64,000 bases of DNA, taken from NCBI GenBank assembly GCA_007449985.2, contig VIIQ02000649.1:248001-312000 (forward strand), in the 5' to 3' direction. The notes below the pieces were generated by a model. It was not told where the DNA came from. It worked only from the letters and a program-made list of their open reading frames with translations, and did no database searches. Positions 35,101 to 47,300 of the stretch are shown piece after piece. The number at the start of each line of letters is the position of its first letter. Position 1 is the first letter of the stretch. The position numbers and the translations under genes were made by a program. Origin of the DNA: Desmodesmus armatus (taxonomy: Eukaryota > Chlorophyta > Chlorophyceae > Sphaeropleales > Scenedesmaceae).

Positions 35101-38100
35101 TTGTCATGCTGGCCCCGCTGAGGCTGACATCCTCGATGCCCTCATCACCACCCTGGAGCAAGCAACACAAAAGCTCAATTATCACGGTTACACAATTCAA
35201 CAGGTAGTTGGCCACCTCTTGCGGAGCCAGCAATGCGGGTATAGTTGCTGTCACATGGTTCAAAATGCGCCTCAACACCTGCTACACGCTACCGAAGCAG
35301 CTACGCTGCAAACAAACTGCAGGAGGCAAAGGCTGCAGCTGCATCGAAGGGACCAACCTGGTATTGGTAGCCGGCGGGGCCTGTGAAGGACACGCCACCG
35401 TCAGCAGAGCTGGCGCCAATGTTGACCGTTGCCAGGCTGGTACTGGAGTCTTGGCGATGCATGGTACTGCTGCCACTGCAGTCGTGGATGGCTGCCGGCG
35501 GCAGGTCGCTGTCATCCATGTCGCCTGGTCAAAAGACAGGTGCATCAGCAGACGCACCGACACCACTGGTGTGTGAGTACTTTGTTGAGTTTGCCGCGTA
35601 CTTATGCAAACCGTGCGGTGAGCGATCTGCATAATCACATACGTGCGGCAACAATGGATGGTACATACATGTGTAGCTGCTAGCCCTGAGAGCCCACTTG
35701 TAAGAGTAGTGAACACTACATAAGCACAGCACCTTGCAACAGCCTCACCCGTGACTTTGCTGAGCCTGCTGCTTTGCAGCTGTGAGTGCCCAGACTGCTG
35801 CACACCAGCCCCGCCCCCTGCTGCTGATGCACCTGCAGCAGCAGTGGGGCTGCCGCTGGTACTGCCGACGCTGCCGCTGCTGCTGCCAACCCGCCGCAGC
35901 CTGTCCAGCATGCTACTGCTGCTGCCGGCACCAGCTGTGGCACCAGGGGAGGCAGCAGGAGCAGCAGTGGAGCTGCTGCCGCTGCGACCAAAAGGGCTCA
36001 GGGCACCACTGGCCCCCGGTGTTGATATGCGGGGACTGTTGCTGCTTGCTGCTGCTGGTGCCGCATGGTTGCCGGTGTAGGGAGTGCTTTGGGAGTCAGC
36101 CCTGTGTAACGCTGCTGCCAGCGGGTCCTGCATGGTGGACAGCAAGACAACAACTCTGTTGACTGTTAATTAGTCACCCCATGTGCGCAGCTCTGATGTG
36201 GGCGTAGCCTCTGTGCACGATTGGTCAAGATAACGCCGCCCTGCTAGACTGGAGCATTTGCTAACACTTGCTGACCAACCCCAAGCCTGCTGCCGCCGCA
36301 CAGCAGTGGTGGCACGCTGCTTCCAGGGAACAATGCCAGTTCAACCCATGGCTTGCCAGCTGCACCTGAACGGCAGTGTGCTCGCACCTGCTCCAGCCGC
36401 GGCGTGTGCACCTCGTACGTCAGCCCACTGCTGCTGCCGTCAGCATACTTGTTGATCATCATGCTGAACCCACACAGCGGCGTCATGAGAAGCTCCTGCA
36501 GCTGCGCAACCATGCGTGGGTTCAGCGCGCCTGACGACGATGCTTGCAGCAGCAGGTCCACACCGGCCGTCAGGTTGTTGCGCCCGTTTGACAGCGTCTG
36601 GCCAGGAGCTTGGCCAGCTGCTGATGCTCGCGCCTGCTTAACGGGGCTGCCGCCGGCTCGTGGGGAGCGCGGGCTCTTGCTGCTGTCTGCTGCAGGCGCA
36701 CTGGGTGCTGGCTTGGGCGGGGAGAAGGCTGCTTTGTTGAGCTGCAGTATGCTTGCGTTTGCTGCTGCAGCCTCTGGGAGCTGCAGCGCGGAACCAAGCC
36801 GAAGCAGCTCGCCACGAGCCAAGTGGTACAGATGCCCCAGCAGACAGCAATACAGCTTGTCCATAAGCTCCCTGGAGGCACATGCAGCATGAAGGGGCAG
36901 CGCAGGTGGCCGATGAGGACAAAATAGCCAGGCACCACAGTTGTGATATCGACAGGCATCACTACGATGCATCTTCACTACATGGTCTGGTATTGCGTGC
37001 CATGCTCAACACCTGCAGTACATACTAGCTAGCCGCTAGTGATTGCCAAGGTAACTTGGCATGAATGCTGCACTGGCGGCAGAGGACACCACAATCCAAC
37101 CAAAGCCCTCTTCTGCCCACCCAACCTCTAAGCAATCATGACGCCAATGTCAAGCAGCCCTGCCAAAAAATATCTTCAGCAAAGCCTCCCCAGTCCAGCT
37201 CACCTGCGTGGATCGCCCTCTTGCAGCAGCAGAGCCAAGTTGCCTGGCAGTATAGCCCTGCCACACAGCAGCGCCAGATCCAGTGCAGGCATCTCCTCAT
37301 CCGTTGAAGCAGCACCGCTGCCGCTGCTGCTGGCGCCGTGAGGCCCACCATCCAGTCCTGTATCAGCCTCGACAGCCCCAAGCTGCCATGCAGATGCAGG
37401 CAGCACTGGGATGTTGGCGCCTGATGCGGTGCTGACGTGTGGGCTGCTGGGAGGATGCTGCCGAGACCTGGCAGCGGTGCAGGAATGGAGACACGCGGTG
37501 GAGTCAAAACATGGCAACAGACCTGGCTTTGGCAATCTAACATAAGAGGGCTGTTGTGCAGGTGCTTGGGCAGGTGCTGCATACCTGATTTACAGCTGTT
37601 CACCAGCTGTGCAGCCCTATGCTCTTCCCCCCCACCCCACCCCCCCCACACAGCACCACACACAGGTCCGCTGAGCGCTGCCTAGGCAGCTGCACTGCTG
37701 AGGCCCCCCTTCACCTGTCATCTGCTGCCAGCTGCCTGAGCGCTGCCTGTGCGACACTGCTGCTGGGACCACCCTGGTGCAGCAGCTCAGGCACGTCCCA
37801 GTCAGCAGGAGCTGACTCATGACAGCGCCTCATGAAGCTTGTCACCGCTGTGATCAGAGACACGCACGCACTGAACGCCCAGCACTGCAGGCGATGCGAC
37901 AGCCAGCGTAGGCGCAGCCAGAGCAAATGAAACCCCAGCAGATCAGGTCAGGGAGGCGTTGATGGGGTAGGGAGGGAACCTATTGTGTTCGGCAGGGTGC
38001 ACCGTCACGTGAAAATTCAGCAGTGGAAAACCACATAAACGCCCCTGCGCAAGAAATGCAAGTCGTCAACTATTGCATCAGGCACAATTGCTGTATAGCA

Positions 38101-41100
38101 AGTGGCATGCTGCCAGTAAGGTGGTGTTGGCCCTCACCTCCTTGAACCAGGGTTTGAGCAGGCCGGCGGCCTCTTTGGCTGCCAGGAGACTGAGGAAGTT
38201 CTGCACAAAGACGAGGCCCCTCTCTGTAACATCCACGGGGCGATTGAGCCGCAGCAGCACCCGCGCCTGAGGAAACAAGTCCAAAACAAGTGGGTAGCGG
38301 CAAGGCAAGAGACGATAGCAGGCCAGCAGAAGAAGGGATGCAGGTGGTGAACTGACAGCACGACCACACACTCCTTTCTTTCGTTCGTGCGTCGTCCCTA
38401 CAGTTCGATCCGATGGACACATGCATGCACACTACACAGTCAAGTGATAATGCTGGGAGTAGTGCTGCTGCCGACGGGCCCGGAACATTTGCATCATCGC
38501 TCCTCTTGCCCCTTTCTTCCCTTGACACTGCTTGTGCTTTGCTGCCTTCACATATTTAAGCGAGCCTCCTGCTGCCCCCAGTTGCGCCCGTCACAGCGCG
38601 CCTGAAGACGTGACACTTGCCTGTGCTGCAAAGAGGTACTGCCTGAACTGGAACTCCTGCACGTTGCGCTTCTGCAGCACTAGGCTGCGCATCTTCCGCC
38701 AGCTGCTGCTCAGCAGGGTGGCCACATCTTCGGCATCTCGGCCGGTCACACCGAAGTCCGCATGGGACCCCACGCCGCCGCTGTGTGCTGAGCCCTGAGC
38801 TGCTGCGTCTATGCAGTCCATGTACACAGTCTCTAGCTCGACATACTCCTGGAAGGCATCCTCCCTGCGTGCAGATAATCAAAGGATTGCCCGACATGAA
38901 TGATTCATGACAAAGCAGGGTAAGATCAGGCACGACAGAGCAGCTAGCAGCCGGTTTGTGATGCCCACTGACCCGACATGAAGCAGCATGTGCATAAGCC
39001 GTTGTTGTAGGCCACAACGGCGCCACCAGGTTGCAGGACTCTGTGAGAAGAGGCACAGATGCAGCGCTCACACCAGCAGTGCCACTTCATTTGTAGCAAC
39101 CCCAAAAAGACCCGTTCTTGGGGATCTACCTCCAAACGCGCTTGACAGGCGTTCACTGCAGTTCCTGACAGTCCTACGCCTCTCTCACCAGAGTCCTGCA
39201 CCCTCCAGCATCAGCGCCGCACTGTCTTTGACAAGGTACAGCATGGTGAAGCTCCAGCCAGGCTCCCGGCGGTCATTGTGCAGCTTGCGCACCTGCACAG
39301 CAGCACACACATACACACCAGCATCACTGTGCTTCTGTGCTTCTGTGCTCCTGCGTAGCTCCTTCAGGCGATACATACGCCACATGCAACTTGCCACAAA
39401 ACACAACTCCCAACACGATGACATGTGCTGAGTACAGGTGGTCCATCAGCCTGCAAGGAGATGCCGGCCTCGAGCAAACACCCTCATAAATTGGGAACAG
39501 GCTGGCAATACCATGCACAACAGCAAGCACAGGGCCCACCCACGCACCTCAGCCTCATATGCCGCTTTGCGTGCCTCATATGCTGCACGTATGCTGTCGC
39601 GCAGTCCAGCGCATATATCATCCAGCCCTGCTGACAGCGCGGGCCCCCCAGGGCCTACAAAGGTGCCTGCAGCAGTCAGCCGGGTGCCCCCAGCCTATTG
39701 CTGAGGCTGCTGGAGGGCCCATCAAAGGCGCGCAGCGGCACGTCTAGACGCACCACCCGCTCCCGCCGCTTGCTGCCGAACTCGTCACACAGCTTCTCAA
39801 ACACTTTCCTGCAAAGCAGAGTGTGGCGCACAGGTGAGGGAACTGGTACGTGAGTGCTCACCGGCCGTCTGATGTCAAGTTAACGCCAATTTTGCACTGG
39901 AGTGACCATCATCAGCAGTGCTATCATGCGGCGATCCCACTCCCGCAGCACCCACTGCACAGCTCCATCCTGCTGCAGAGGCAATTCGCGCCAAATGTAT
40001 GCGTCGTGCTCTGCCACCTCAACCCTGCCAAGTGACATCACATGACAGCCTACCCCTGATGCCTTGGCTTCAGCCCTGTTATCAGGACCCTGAACTGTGC
40101 TGTCTAAAATACTCAGCCAAAGAAGCGCCAAGACTCACTTGGCGCCCTTGTCTCCTGCCTCCAGCTCAAAGGGCCTGACATACAGGATGAGCCACTCGCT
40201 GCCGATATTGCTGCCACCCCAATCCTTCTCAATGTCTGCTGTCACGCGTTTGATGTGTGCGCGCGTCGTGCTCTTGTACTCGTGCACGTCAGCAGTTGAC
40301 ACCTGCAGCAGCACGCATGCAGGCACAGCAGGACACCAGCATGTGGGTCCAGCACACCCACATGGCCCCAAGGGCACCAGCTGCGGCATGACCAATGGTT
40401 AGACATACTGAGTGCAGCAGCAGTCGTGGGCTGCTGAACCTCCTGTCTGCGTGATGTGGTTGCTGCGGTGGTGGCTTGTGCTGACCAATGCACGGCTATG
40501 TGCTTGAACACACCGAACAGTCTGCTAAGGCAACTGATGCTGTTGCGCCAGTTACAGGTGCTATAATCCTCGTGCATGCTGCGTGCTGGAAGGCTACGAT
40601 TGCCATCTAACCATTGCCATCTAACCGCGGCGTATACATTACTTACAAGCACCAGATGTGTGATGGGGTTCCTGAACCATGTGACAGGGCTGTGGGAAAA
40701 CTGCTTCAGGTGAAGGAGGCGCTTGTCGGTGCATACCACAAACCTGCAATGCCATCACACACAATTGCTTGATGGTTTACACATAGGATTGTTCATGCAC
40801 GGCTGAGGTGCAAGCTGACGGAACATCTGCAGCTCAGCCACCCTCAGTCACACTACATAGCACTGCCTGGCATGAAGCAACGGTGAGGTCTGCAAGCTGT
40901 GCACAGTGGCAGCGACGCTTATAACGCATGCTGCAGATACAAGACTGCCTTGTGATGTGCACCCTCTGGGGGTTGCTGAGGCAGTGTGACATGGTTGCTG
41001 TTGAGGAGGGGTTCTCACAGCAGGGGGAGTTTGGGGATGCCGACTGCCTTGCCAACTTTGTTTGGCAGGATGAGGCCCTGGAGAGGCATCCTGGACTCCA

Positions 41101-41352
41101 CCAGCTGCACAGTATACAATTACACGTATGAGCTGAGCGCAGGACACCTTTCTGCAGTTTGCAGCACTTGTAACGCCACCTGCCGATCAAGTGCACCCAG
41201 ACGCAGAGGCTGACAACAGCCTGTCCGGGCTGCTGATCATGTGAGGTGTTGCAGAAGAGGCCTGTACTCACGTCCTTGATGGTGCTCCAAAGACCATTGA
41301 GCCCCAGCTCATCCACTGACACCACAAAGGTGCCTCCCAGCTCTTCCTCCAT
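29189..41352 (-). CDS. TRAPPC10: TRAPPC10/TRS130, TRAPP II complex subunit (very long form)
   Basis: TRAPP II acts at the trans-Golgi as an exchange factor for Rab GTPases. I place 21 exons: 41352-41272, 41104-41019, 40743-40647, 40302-40139, 39808-39548, 39292-39189, 38864-38621, 38266-38138, 37884-37715, 37467-37204, 36871-36388, 36127-35749, 35524-35358, 35152-35039, 34895-34668, 34344-34207, 34002-33869, 33531-31584, 31289-31103, 30920-30555 and 30138-29189. Phases agree throughout except for one missing base in exon 5. Segments matching plant TRS130 include LWSTIKD, HSPVTWFRNPITHLVL, EFGSKRRERVVRLDV, EFQFRQYLFAAQ, LRLNRPVDVTERG and CEGWQQLLGALLPKLL. The C-terminal beta-rich part has AVTLSWQLARI. 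About 2231 residues result, against roughly 1250 in plants; the excess is Ala/Ser/Gln/Gly-rich. The seventh intron uses a GC donor. Confidence 0.9.
31730..32010 (-). repeat. CAG/CTG low-complexity tract coding poly-Gln and poly-Ser
   Basis: Inside the largest TRAPPC10 exon, dense CTG/TGC triplets on the plus strand encode runs of Gln and Ser on the minus strand (PQQQQQQQQG, QQQQQLAG, SSSSS). Similar but shorter runs occur across 31584-33530. They lie between conserved blocks and so look like disordered insertions. Confidence 0.8.
33600..33690 (-). repeat. partial duplicate of a TRAPPC10 exon start, in the intron before exon 18
   Basis: Minus-strand 33690-33600 reads SLLDSMPYMIAFKCWQLLLG and then ALLPQTP. 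This parallels the true exon start below 33531, LLDRMHHIFACEGWQQLLG then ALLPKLL. The nucleotide similarity covers about 85 bases. An AAG acceptor precedes it in the same phase, so it could splice as an alternative exon. The frame continues only about 30 codons past the match with no obvious phase-0 donor, so I read it as a degenerate tandem duplicate. Confidence 0.6.
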
Positions 41353-41684
41353 TTTGGTGCAGTACTGCTGTGTGCGTCACCCTGCTGGCCACATAATGGT
41401 GGTGTAAGGCATCCCTGAGCAGACACAAGGAACAAGAATACCACGTGTATGGGTTCAGTGGACTCTCTGTGCCTACTGGACGATCCACACTACTTTGCAC
41501 CAGCACAGATCAGGTCACAGGGTTTCAGGAAAACCCGTTTTGGACAAGTAGCAGATGCCTGATTTGATATAGAAGCTTCAACCAGCAGTACTTAGTCGTT
41601 CGCGAAGCCAGGTTGAACGAGACAGTGGGAGTATCGGTTACAACTGCCTGTTCCCTTGCATAACTCAGACAGCAAGCAACAGCA
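41353..41684. promoter_or_regulatory. shared divergent promoter of TRAPPC10 and the ZNRD2-like gene
   Basis: Start codons at 41352 (minus) and 41685 (plus) are 332 bases apart and point away from each other. I see no convincing TATA box; the region probably serves as a bidirectional promoter plus both 5'UTRs. Confidence 0.5.
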
Positions 41685-44005
41685 ATGCCAGCCCGGCAGC
41701 AGACAGCCTCTGCACAGCTGGGTACACTGCTGCTGCGTGGGCATACCATGCTGGCAGAGTCTTGCCCAAGCTGCAATGTGAGGTTTGGGAACCGCTGCTG
41801 TTGTGGCATGATGCTGGCTGGTATGCAACTCGATCGTTATGCGCTGTGTATGCAGGTACCACTCATGAGGGACCCAGCAACCCTGCAGAGTCAGTGTGTG
41901 GGCTGCCAGCGCTTCTTCTCCCCGCTGAGGTGCAGGTAATGTCAACAGCACAGCTGAACCTCTGTCTTGTGCTGACCGCGTCACGGCGACTCCGAACATC
42001 TGCATGCGTGGACCCTGCTTTCCCTGCAGGCCCTCAACAATGCCCCACATCATGACGAGTTTGTAGCACCAGCAGAGCCGCCCGCTGTCAGCCAGCTGAG
42101 CGGCCCTCTCCATGCAGCAGCAAGCGGCCAGGCAGCAGCAGCAATGGGTGGTCAACCTACCCGTGCCATGAACGGCCCGCTGACTTCAGCACTGGCCCGT
42201 CACCATCGTCGCACCACAAGCAATGGCGGTAGCAGTGATGGCGCAGGCTCGCCCAACCTCATGCCAGCACAGGCCCCTGTTACGCCGGCTGGTGCAGCTG
42301 CAGCAGGCACGCTGTCACCAGCGTCAACTACAGCCTCCGCAGCAGCAGGGGCACCAGGGACAGGCACAGGTGCAAGTACAGCAGCCAGCGGACAGCTTAC
42401 ACCTGGCAGGGCACATTCGCAGGTACGAAGCTCAACTTGTTTGAGCAGCATTGAACACCAGCAACTGCAGCTCCTGCAGCCTTAGCTGTGGTTGCGGCGA
42501 AAAGTCTCGTCAGCAAAGGCGCTGCTAGATCCACACCTACTTTCGCCAAGCAGTGAGCTGTTGTGCCACTTGCATGGCTTGCATCAATGCGTAGGTACCA
42601 CATGCCGACTGTGCACCTTGCTGCCGAAGCAGCCCACGTTGTCTGTGCATGCATAATCTGTGCAGGATGCAACTGATGATGAGGTGCTGCAAGCGTACCA
42701 GCAAATTCGTGCTGAGCGGCAACGAGAGGAGCAGCAGCAGCACCAGCAGACACACCACACACGGCAGCAGCAGCCCCAGCAGCCTGAGGCGAACAGTGCA
42801 GCGGGCGGAGCAGCAGCAGCAACTCCCCGGCAGCAGGCAGATGTGTCCCAACTCATGGCTGACAAGATGCTTGCTGGTTGGGCCCTGCTGGGTGACCACT
42901 GCCCCATGTGAGTACTACAGATTGACGCTGTGCTCAGCAAGCACCATTGTATGGTATTAGGTGCAAAGCTCTTGTCCGCGTTGGTGCCATGCACCGGCAG
43001 GCTGGCGCATTTGAACTCCTATGCTATGTTATGGATGCATGAGGCACCTTCTCAACAGGGTTTGTGGCAAGTGCTGCCGATGAGGCTGTGCTACAGGTAT
43101 GCCTGCACCTGCAGCTTCAATTGGCCTCGCAGACCCACCCATTCCCCGCACTCCTTGTAACAAAAATGGGGTAGACAAGCTTGTGTTTGGTACTGTGCCC
43201 TGCTGGCTTGTGCTGCAGCTGCTCAACGCCTTTGATGCGGGAGCGTGGCACACGGCAGGTGTACTGCGTCGCCTGCAACCTGCCTGTGCGCGTGGAGCAG
43301 CAGCAGGGGCCAGCCTCAGGCGCTAGCACAGACAGGAGCACGCGGGGAGGAGCATCAGCGGCCGCACCCTCACCGCAGCCACCAGCAGCAGCGGCAGGAG
43401 GGCAGGATGGGGAGCAGCAGCCACAGCAGAATGGGCCCATCGCTGAGGGGGGCACGCCAGGAGCAGATGCTTCACCACCGGCAGCAACAGCAGGAGCGAG
43501 AGCGGGAGCAGGAGCAGCAGCAGCTGGGCTGCGTGCCTTGGTGCAGCCCACCAGGCAGCCAGAGGCAGCAGCTGCAGCGGCAGCTGTGGCAGCCCGCCAT
43601 GGTGCGGGCGATACTCTCAGCAAGCAGCAGGTGGGTTGTCACTAGGACTGTGCCCTGTGGCTGGCAGGATGCACCACCTAGAGCAACTTGAGCCTTGAGC
43701 AGGCGGGTCTAATTGCCAGGCCTAGTGTATGTCTGGTGGTTGAACATCGTTGATGACCATCATGGTTCCATGGCATGGGTGCAGCAGCAGCGGCAGTGCT
43801 GGTTCACCTTCAACAGCTGTTTGACACTGTCTTGCTGTGTGCCTTATCGCAGGTGTTGTCTGACCTTCACCAGGCGCTACTCATGAAGCTGCACGAGGCA
43901 AGGCAGCACTTGCTTGCTATTCCGGCCAGCCAGCATGAGCAGATGGGCCAGCAGCTGCAGCTCATCCAGCAGCTGCTGCAGACACTGGCAATCGCGCAGC
44001 AGTGA
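41685..44005 (+). CDS. protein with two ZNRD2/SSSCA1-type zinc domains
   Basis: Six exons are proposed: 41685-41777, 41856-41935, 42092-42422, 42666-42907, 43219-43630 and 43853-44005. The first domain (residues about 12-55) reads LGTLLLRGHTMLAESCPSCN, then VPLMRDPATLQSQCVGCQ. A second copy lies past the middle: MADKMLAGWALLGDHCPI, then CSTPLMRERGTRQVYCVACN. Each has the paired CxxC zinc ligands and the 'gw.ll.d.CP.C..PLmr' pattern of the Sjogren/scleroderma autoantigen 1 (ZNRD2) family. The linker is Ala/Gln-rich; the C-terminus is a predicted helix rich in Leu and Gln. The third exon's acceptor is uncertain: 42092 keeps phase, while 42030 would not. Function is unclear; human ZNRD2 has been linked to mitosis. 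Confidence 0.8.
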
Positions 44006-44313
44006 CCCTGGCAGTGACACCGCACATTTTCGAGGAGAGCTGATGACGGGCCAGCAGTGCAGCAACACCGGGATCATATTGTTTGGTTTTGTTTTTGTTC
44101 ACATGTGCTCGTGATCCCAGAGGCAAGAGCGCTCCCGGACACTTGTACCGCAGATCATACCGGCAGATCATACCCGCAAGAATCAGGGGACGCCACCAGC
44201 GCAATCGAGCACAGCAATATTCTCATCGTTGTCGCTCCGTTACTATATACAAGCACTCTGTCGGACGCTCCGCTTAGCAATTTTCACAGCAGCAATACTG
44301 CAAACCTGACTGT
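44006..44313 (+). other. short intergenic region, ZNRD2-like 3'UTR and thiolase promoter
   Basis: 308 bases separate the stop at 44005 from the ATG at 44314, on the same strand. An imperfect direct repeat of GCAGATCATACC occurs at about 44150-44172. I see no strong promoter element. Confidence 0.45.
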
Positions 44314-47300
44314 ATGGCCAACAAACAGGCTGCTCGCATTGTAGGGGCAGGCATGACAGCTCTGTACAAGTCACAGCCACTTACAGCCGTGGAGTTGATG
44401 GTGCAGGCCCTGCAGCATGCGGTGGACGACACCCAGGGCTTGCTGTCGATGCGTGACATAGACACCCTCATTGCTCTGCCAAGCCTCATGTCTGAGCAGC
44501 ACTTCATGATCGGGCATGCAGTAGCCCAGCAGGTACTGTCTGTACACTTTCTGTCGACAACGCTCTGCACTGCACCTTACAGGCAGACACACAGCATGTT
44601 GCACAGCCAACACGCAGCACTCTTACAAGCACTTGGTCTGACACGGTCGCTTTCACGATTTGCAGCAACCCATTGCATGCCTGTCCTGCAGGCCAAGCTC
44701 ACACCTCGCAAAGGAATGCTAGTGCGCACCATGGACGTGGGTGGCGCAGGACCGTGAGTCTGTCAGCCCACCCTCACTGCTTGAACACTGCTTGTCATGC
44801 ACAGACAGCACAGCCATTGTCCAAATGGCCTTTGGTGCCTGTGAGAACCTTGTCGTACTGCAGGACGCCAGGCAGTAGTAATGATGATGCCAGCATAGGG
44901 CTGGCTCCCAGTGGCATGTGCGCACACACGCATCTACCTTGAGATCAATGTTATCAGTGTGCAAGCGACCATGGAACTCTTTGAATTGCTCCCCACAACA
45001 CCCTGTTCCGGTTTGAGTTGTGTGATTTCATATCATTTGCAGGGTGGCTGCCCTCCTGGCTGCCAAGTATGCCATAGAACACCAGGGCCGGCAAGCTGTG
45101 GCCATTGTCGCTGGAGACACAGTGGCCTCTCCACCTCTGCAGGAGTTCCTGGCTCGTGCTGACGGCAGCTGCAGCAGCGGCGGCGGTGCGCAGGTGCCTT
45201 CACCTGCCATACCTAACCTTTATGACAGAGTGGCACAGTGGCACATGCAGCAGTACGGCACAACGCGAGAGCAGCTGGTAGGTGCAGGATGCGCTGGAAC
45301 TGCGCAGCGGCAATCAGGCCAGATGTTCCTGGCAACAAGATGCAGCATCAGACAACGCTCACAAGCTGCGGTCTGCAGGGGAGCCAAGAAGGGAAAGCAG
45401 CCATAGCGGCCTTTGCACAGCACCTAGCTGCAGTCTTCCTCCGTGTCAGCCCCTTAGGGCTTGGCTTCCCACTGAGGGGTGCTGTTGCCGCACGCTGTAA
45501 AAGCACAGCCGGCAATCCAAGACTTTTGCTTGCCTGGCTAGCAGCACTGGCTCCGCTGCAGTACAGTGCGCAATAAGGATACATTCACTGTGCTGATTGA
45601 TCATGGGCTGTGTGTTCATGTTTTCACAGGCGATGTGTGCAAGCCTGATGACGTACCAAGCCAGCCAACACCCTGGGGCTATGCACAAGAGGCCTCGACT
45701 GCTGCAGGTAACTGGGCCTGGCTGTAATGGTCGTGCAGTTTTGACATGGGTGCTGGAAGGCAGTGTCGCCATTGCTGCACGACAGCTTTAGCTGCTGTTA
45801 TGTCACATGCTGTGTGTGATGTGCAAGGTTGAATGCGCTCTGGCCTTTGTCCGTCTGACATGCTCAGCTTGCGGTGTGTGCTCATCAGAGAGCACTACAT
45901 CAGCAGCTGCGATGCTGCCATGTGTTTTGTACACATGTGTGCCTTCTAATGCGTGCCTCAGTTGCTTGGGACCAACCAACCAACCTCACTCTCAACCGCA
46001 TCAGCCTCACAAGCACACATTATGCTGGCCTGAACCTTTGTTTCAGTACAGTACAGTACAGTGATTGGGGGACAGGGTCCCAACCTCGGCGCTAGCCAGC
46101 GAGCCTCGGGCTCATGAGGGTGCCCAGAGGGCCTTACTTGCGTACCCCAGTCCCTTAGGTCAGGTGTTGGTTTACCCCCCCCCCCCCTCCTGCCGTGCTG
46201 GCGTGTGCTCCTGACAGGAGGTGCTGGCCTCAGCACCAGTTGCCCCAGTCACCACTAAGCTGGAGTGTGCCAAGCTGGCTGACGGTGCTGCTGCACTGGT
46301 CTTGGTGCCGGCGACTGCAGCAGCTGCCTGCAGCCCACACAGTAGAGGTGAGGGGTCATGGCGGGAGGGTGGGGGTGGTAGTGACAATGAAAAGCATGCG
46401 ACAGTCCGGCCGCACGCATGCATGATGTTGGTGAATGCCGCCTGGAGACATGCGCCTCCAGGGCCCCGCCCCGCTGGATCACTGCTGAGCACTTAGCTAG
46501 GTCACAAAACACCACATCACGGTGACTGGCTATACGCCCTACTTCTCTTATCTTCCCTGGCTTTGCCCTTCTGTGGCAAGAGCAAACGCCCAGGGAGCTC
46601 TGTCCTGGGCTCTGGCTTTGCCTCTCCCTGCCTAGCCTAAACCCATGGGCTGTCTGTGAGACAGTGCCCGGAACCGGGGAGGTAGCAAGGTTTCCTGTGG
46701 AGACACTGGGAACACACAAAGATGGGAACACAGAACACTAGCACTGGGTCCCCCACCGCCACCCCAGGCAACGAAAGCCTAACAAAGCAACCTCACAGTA
46801 CATTAGAAGGCGTCCAGACCAAAGCTGCGAGTCCAGCAGCCCCATCAAGCCTAGTAGGATTACCTGCAAGCAGCACCACCACCACCGCGCAGCGAGCGTC
46901 AGGAACAGCACACCAGGATGCCAGGAAGGAGCATGCAGGCACAAGGGGGGAGGGTGGGGGTCCTCCCCCACCCCCAGCGTAGGCTGGCAGCACCAAGTAG
47001 GCCGTCACCGTGGGACCTGAACAGGCACAGCAGACAGAAATAACACAGGACAGGCGGGGCACACAAAAAAACAGACAGCCGGGCGGCAAAGAGAAAAGGC
47101 ACAAGAAAAACCACCCTGCCACCCAAAAACTTAACCACCAACGGGGCAAGAAGCCCCGCCGTTGCTAAACGGTGGTACTGACACTGCCACAGGAACGCAC
47201 CGGGCGCAGCCCGAAGAGAGACAGGCTGAAGAGATATGCATATGTGTATGAGTGACAGCAGAGGTTTCATGTAAGTGAGTGGGCACAAGGTGAAGAGAGG

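Noticed and set aside
39880..40131. Minus-strand open frame VEVAEHDAYIWRELPLQQDG in the TRAPPC10 region
   Set aside because: The flanking exons (40302-40139 and 39808-39548) join in phase directly and match TRS130 across the junction; this frame ends in a stop and has no donor.
46050..46160. GC-rich segment in a thiolase intron considered as a tRNA or tRNA-derived SINE head
   Set aside because: I could not fold a cloverleaf or find both A and B box promoters.
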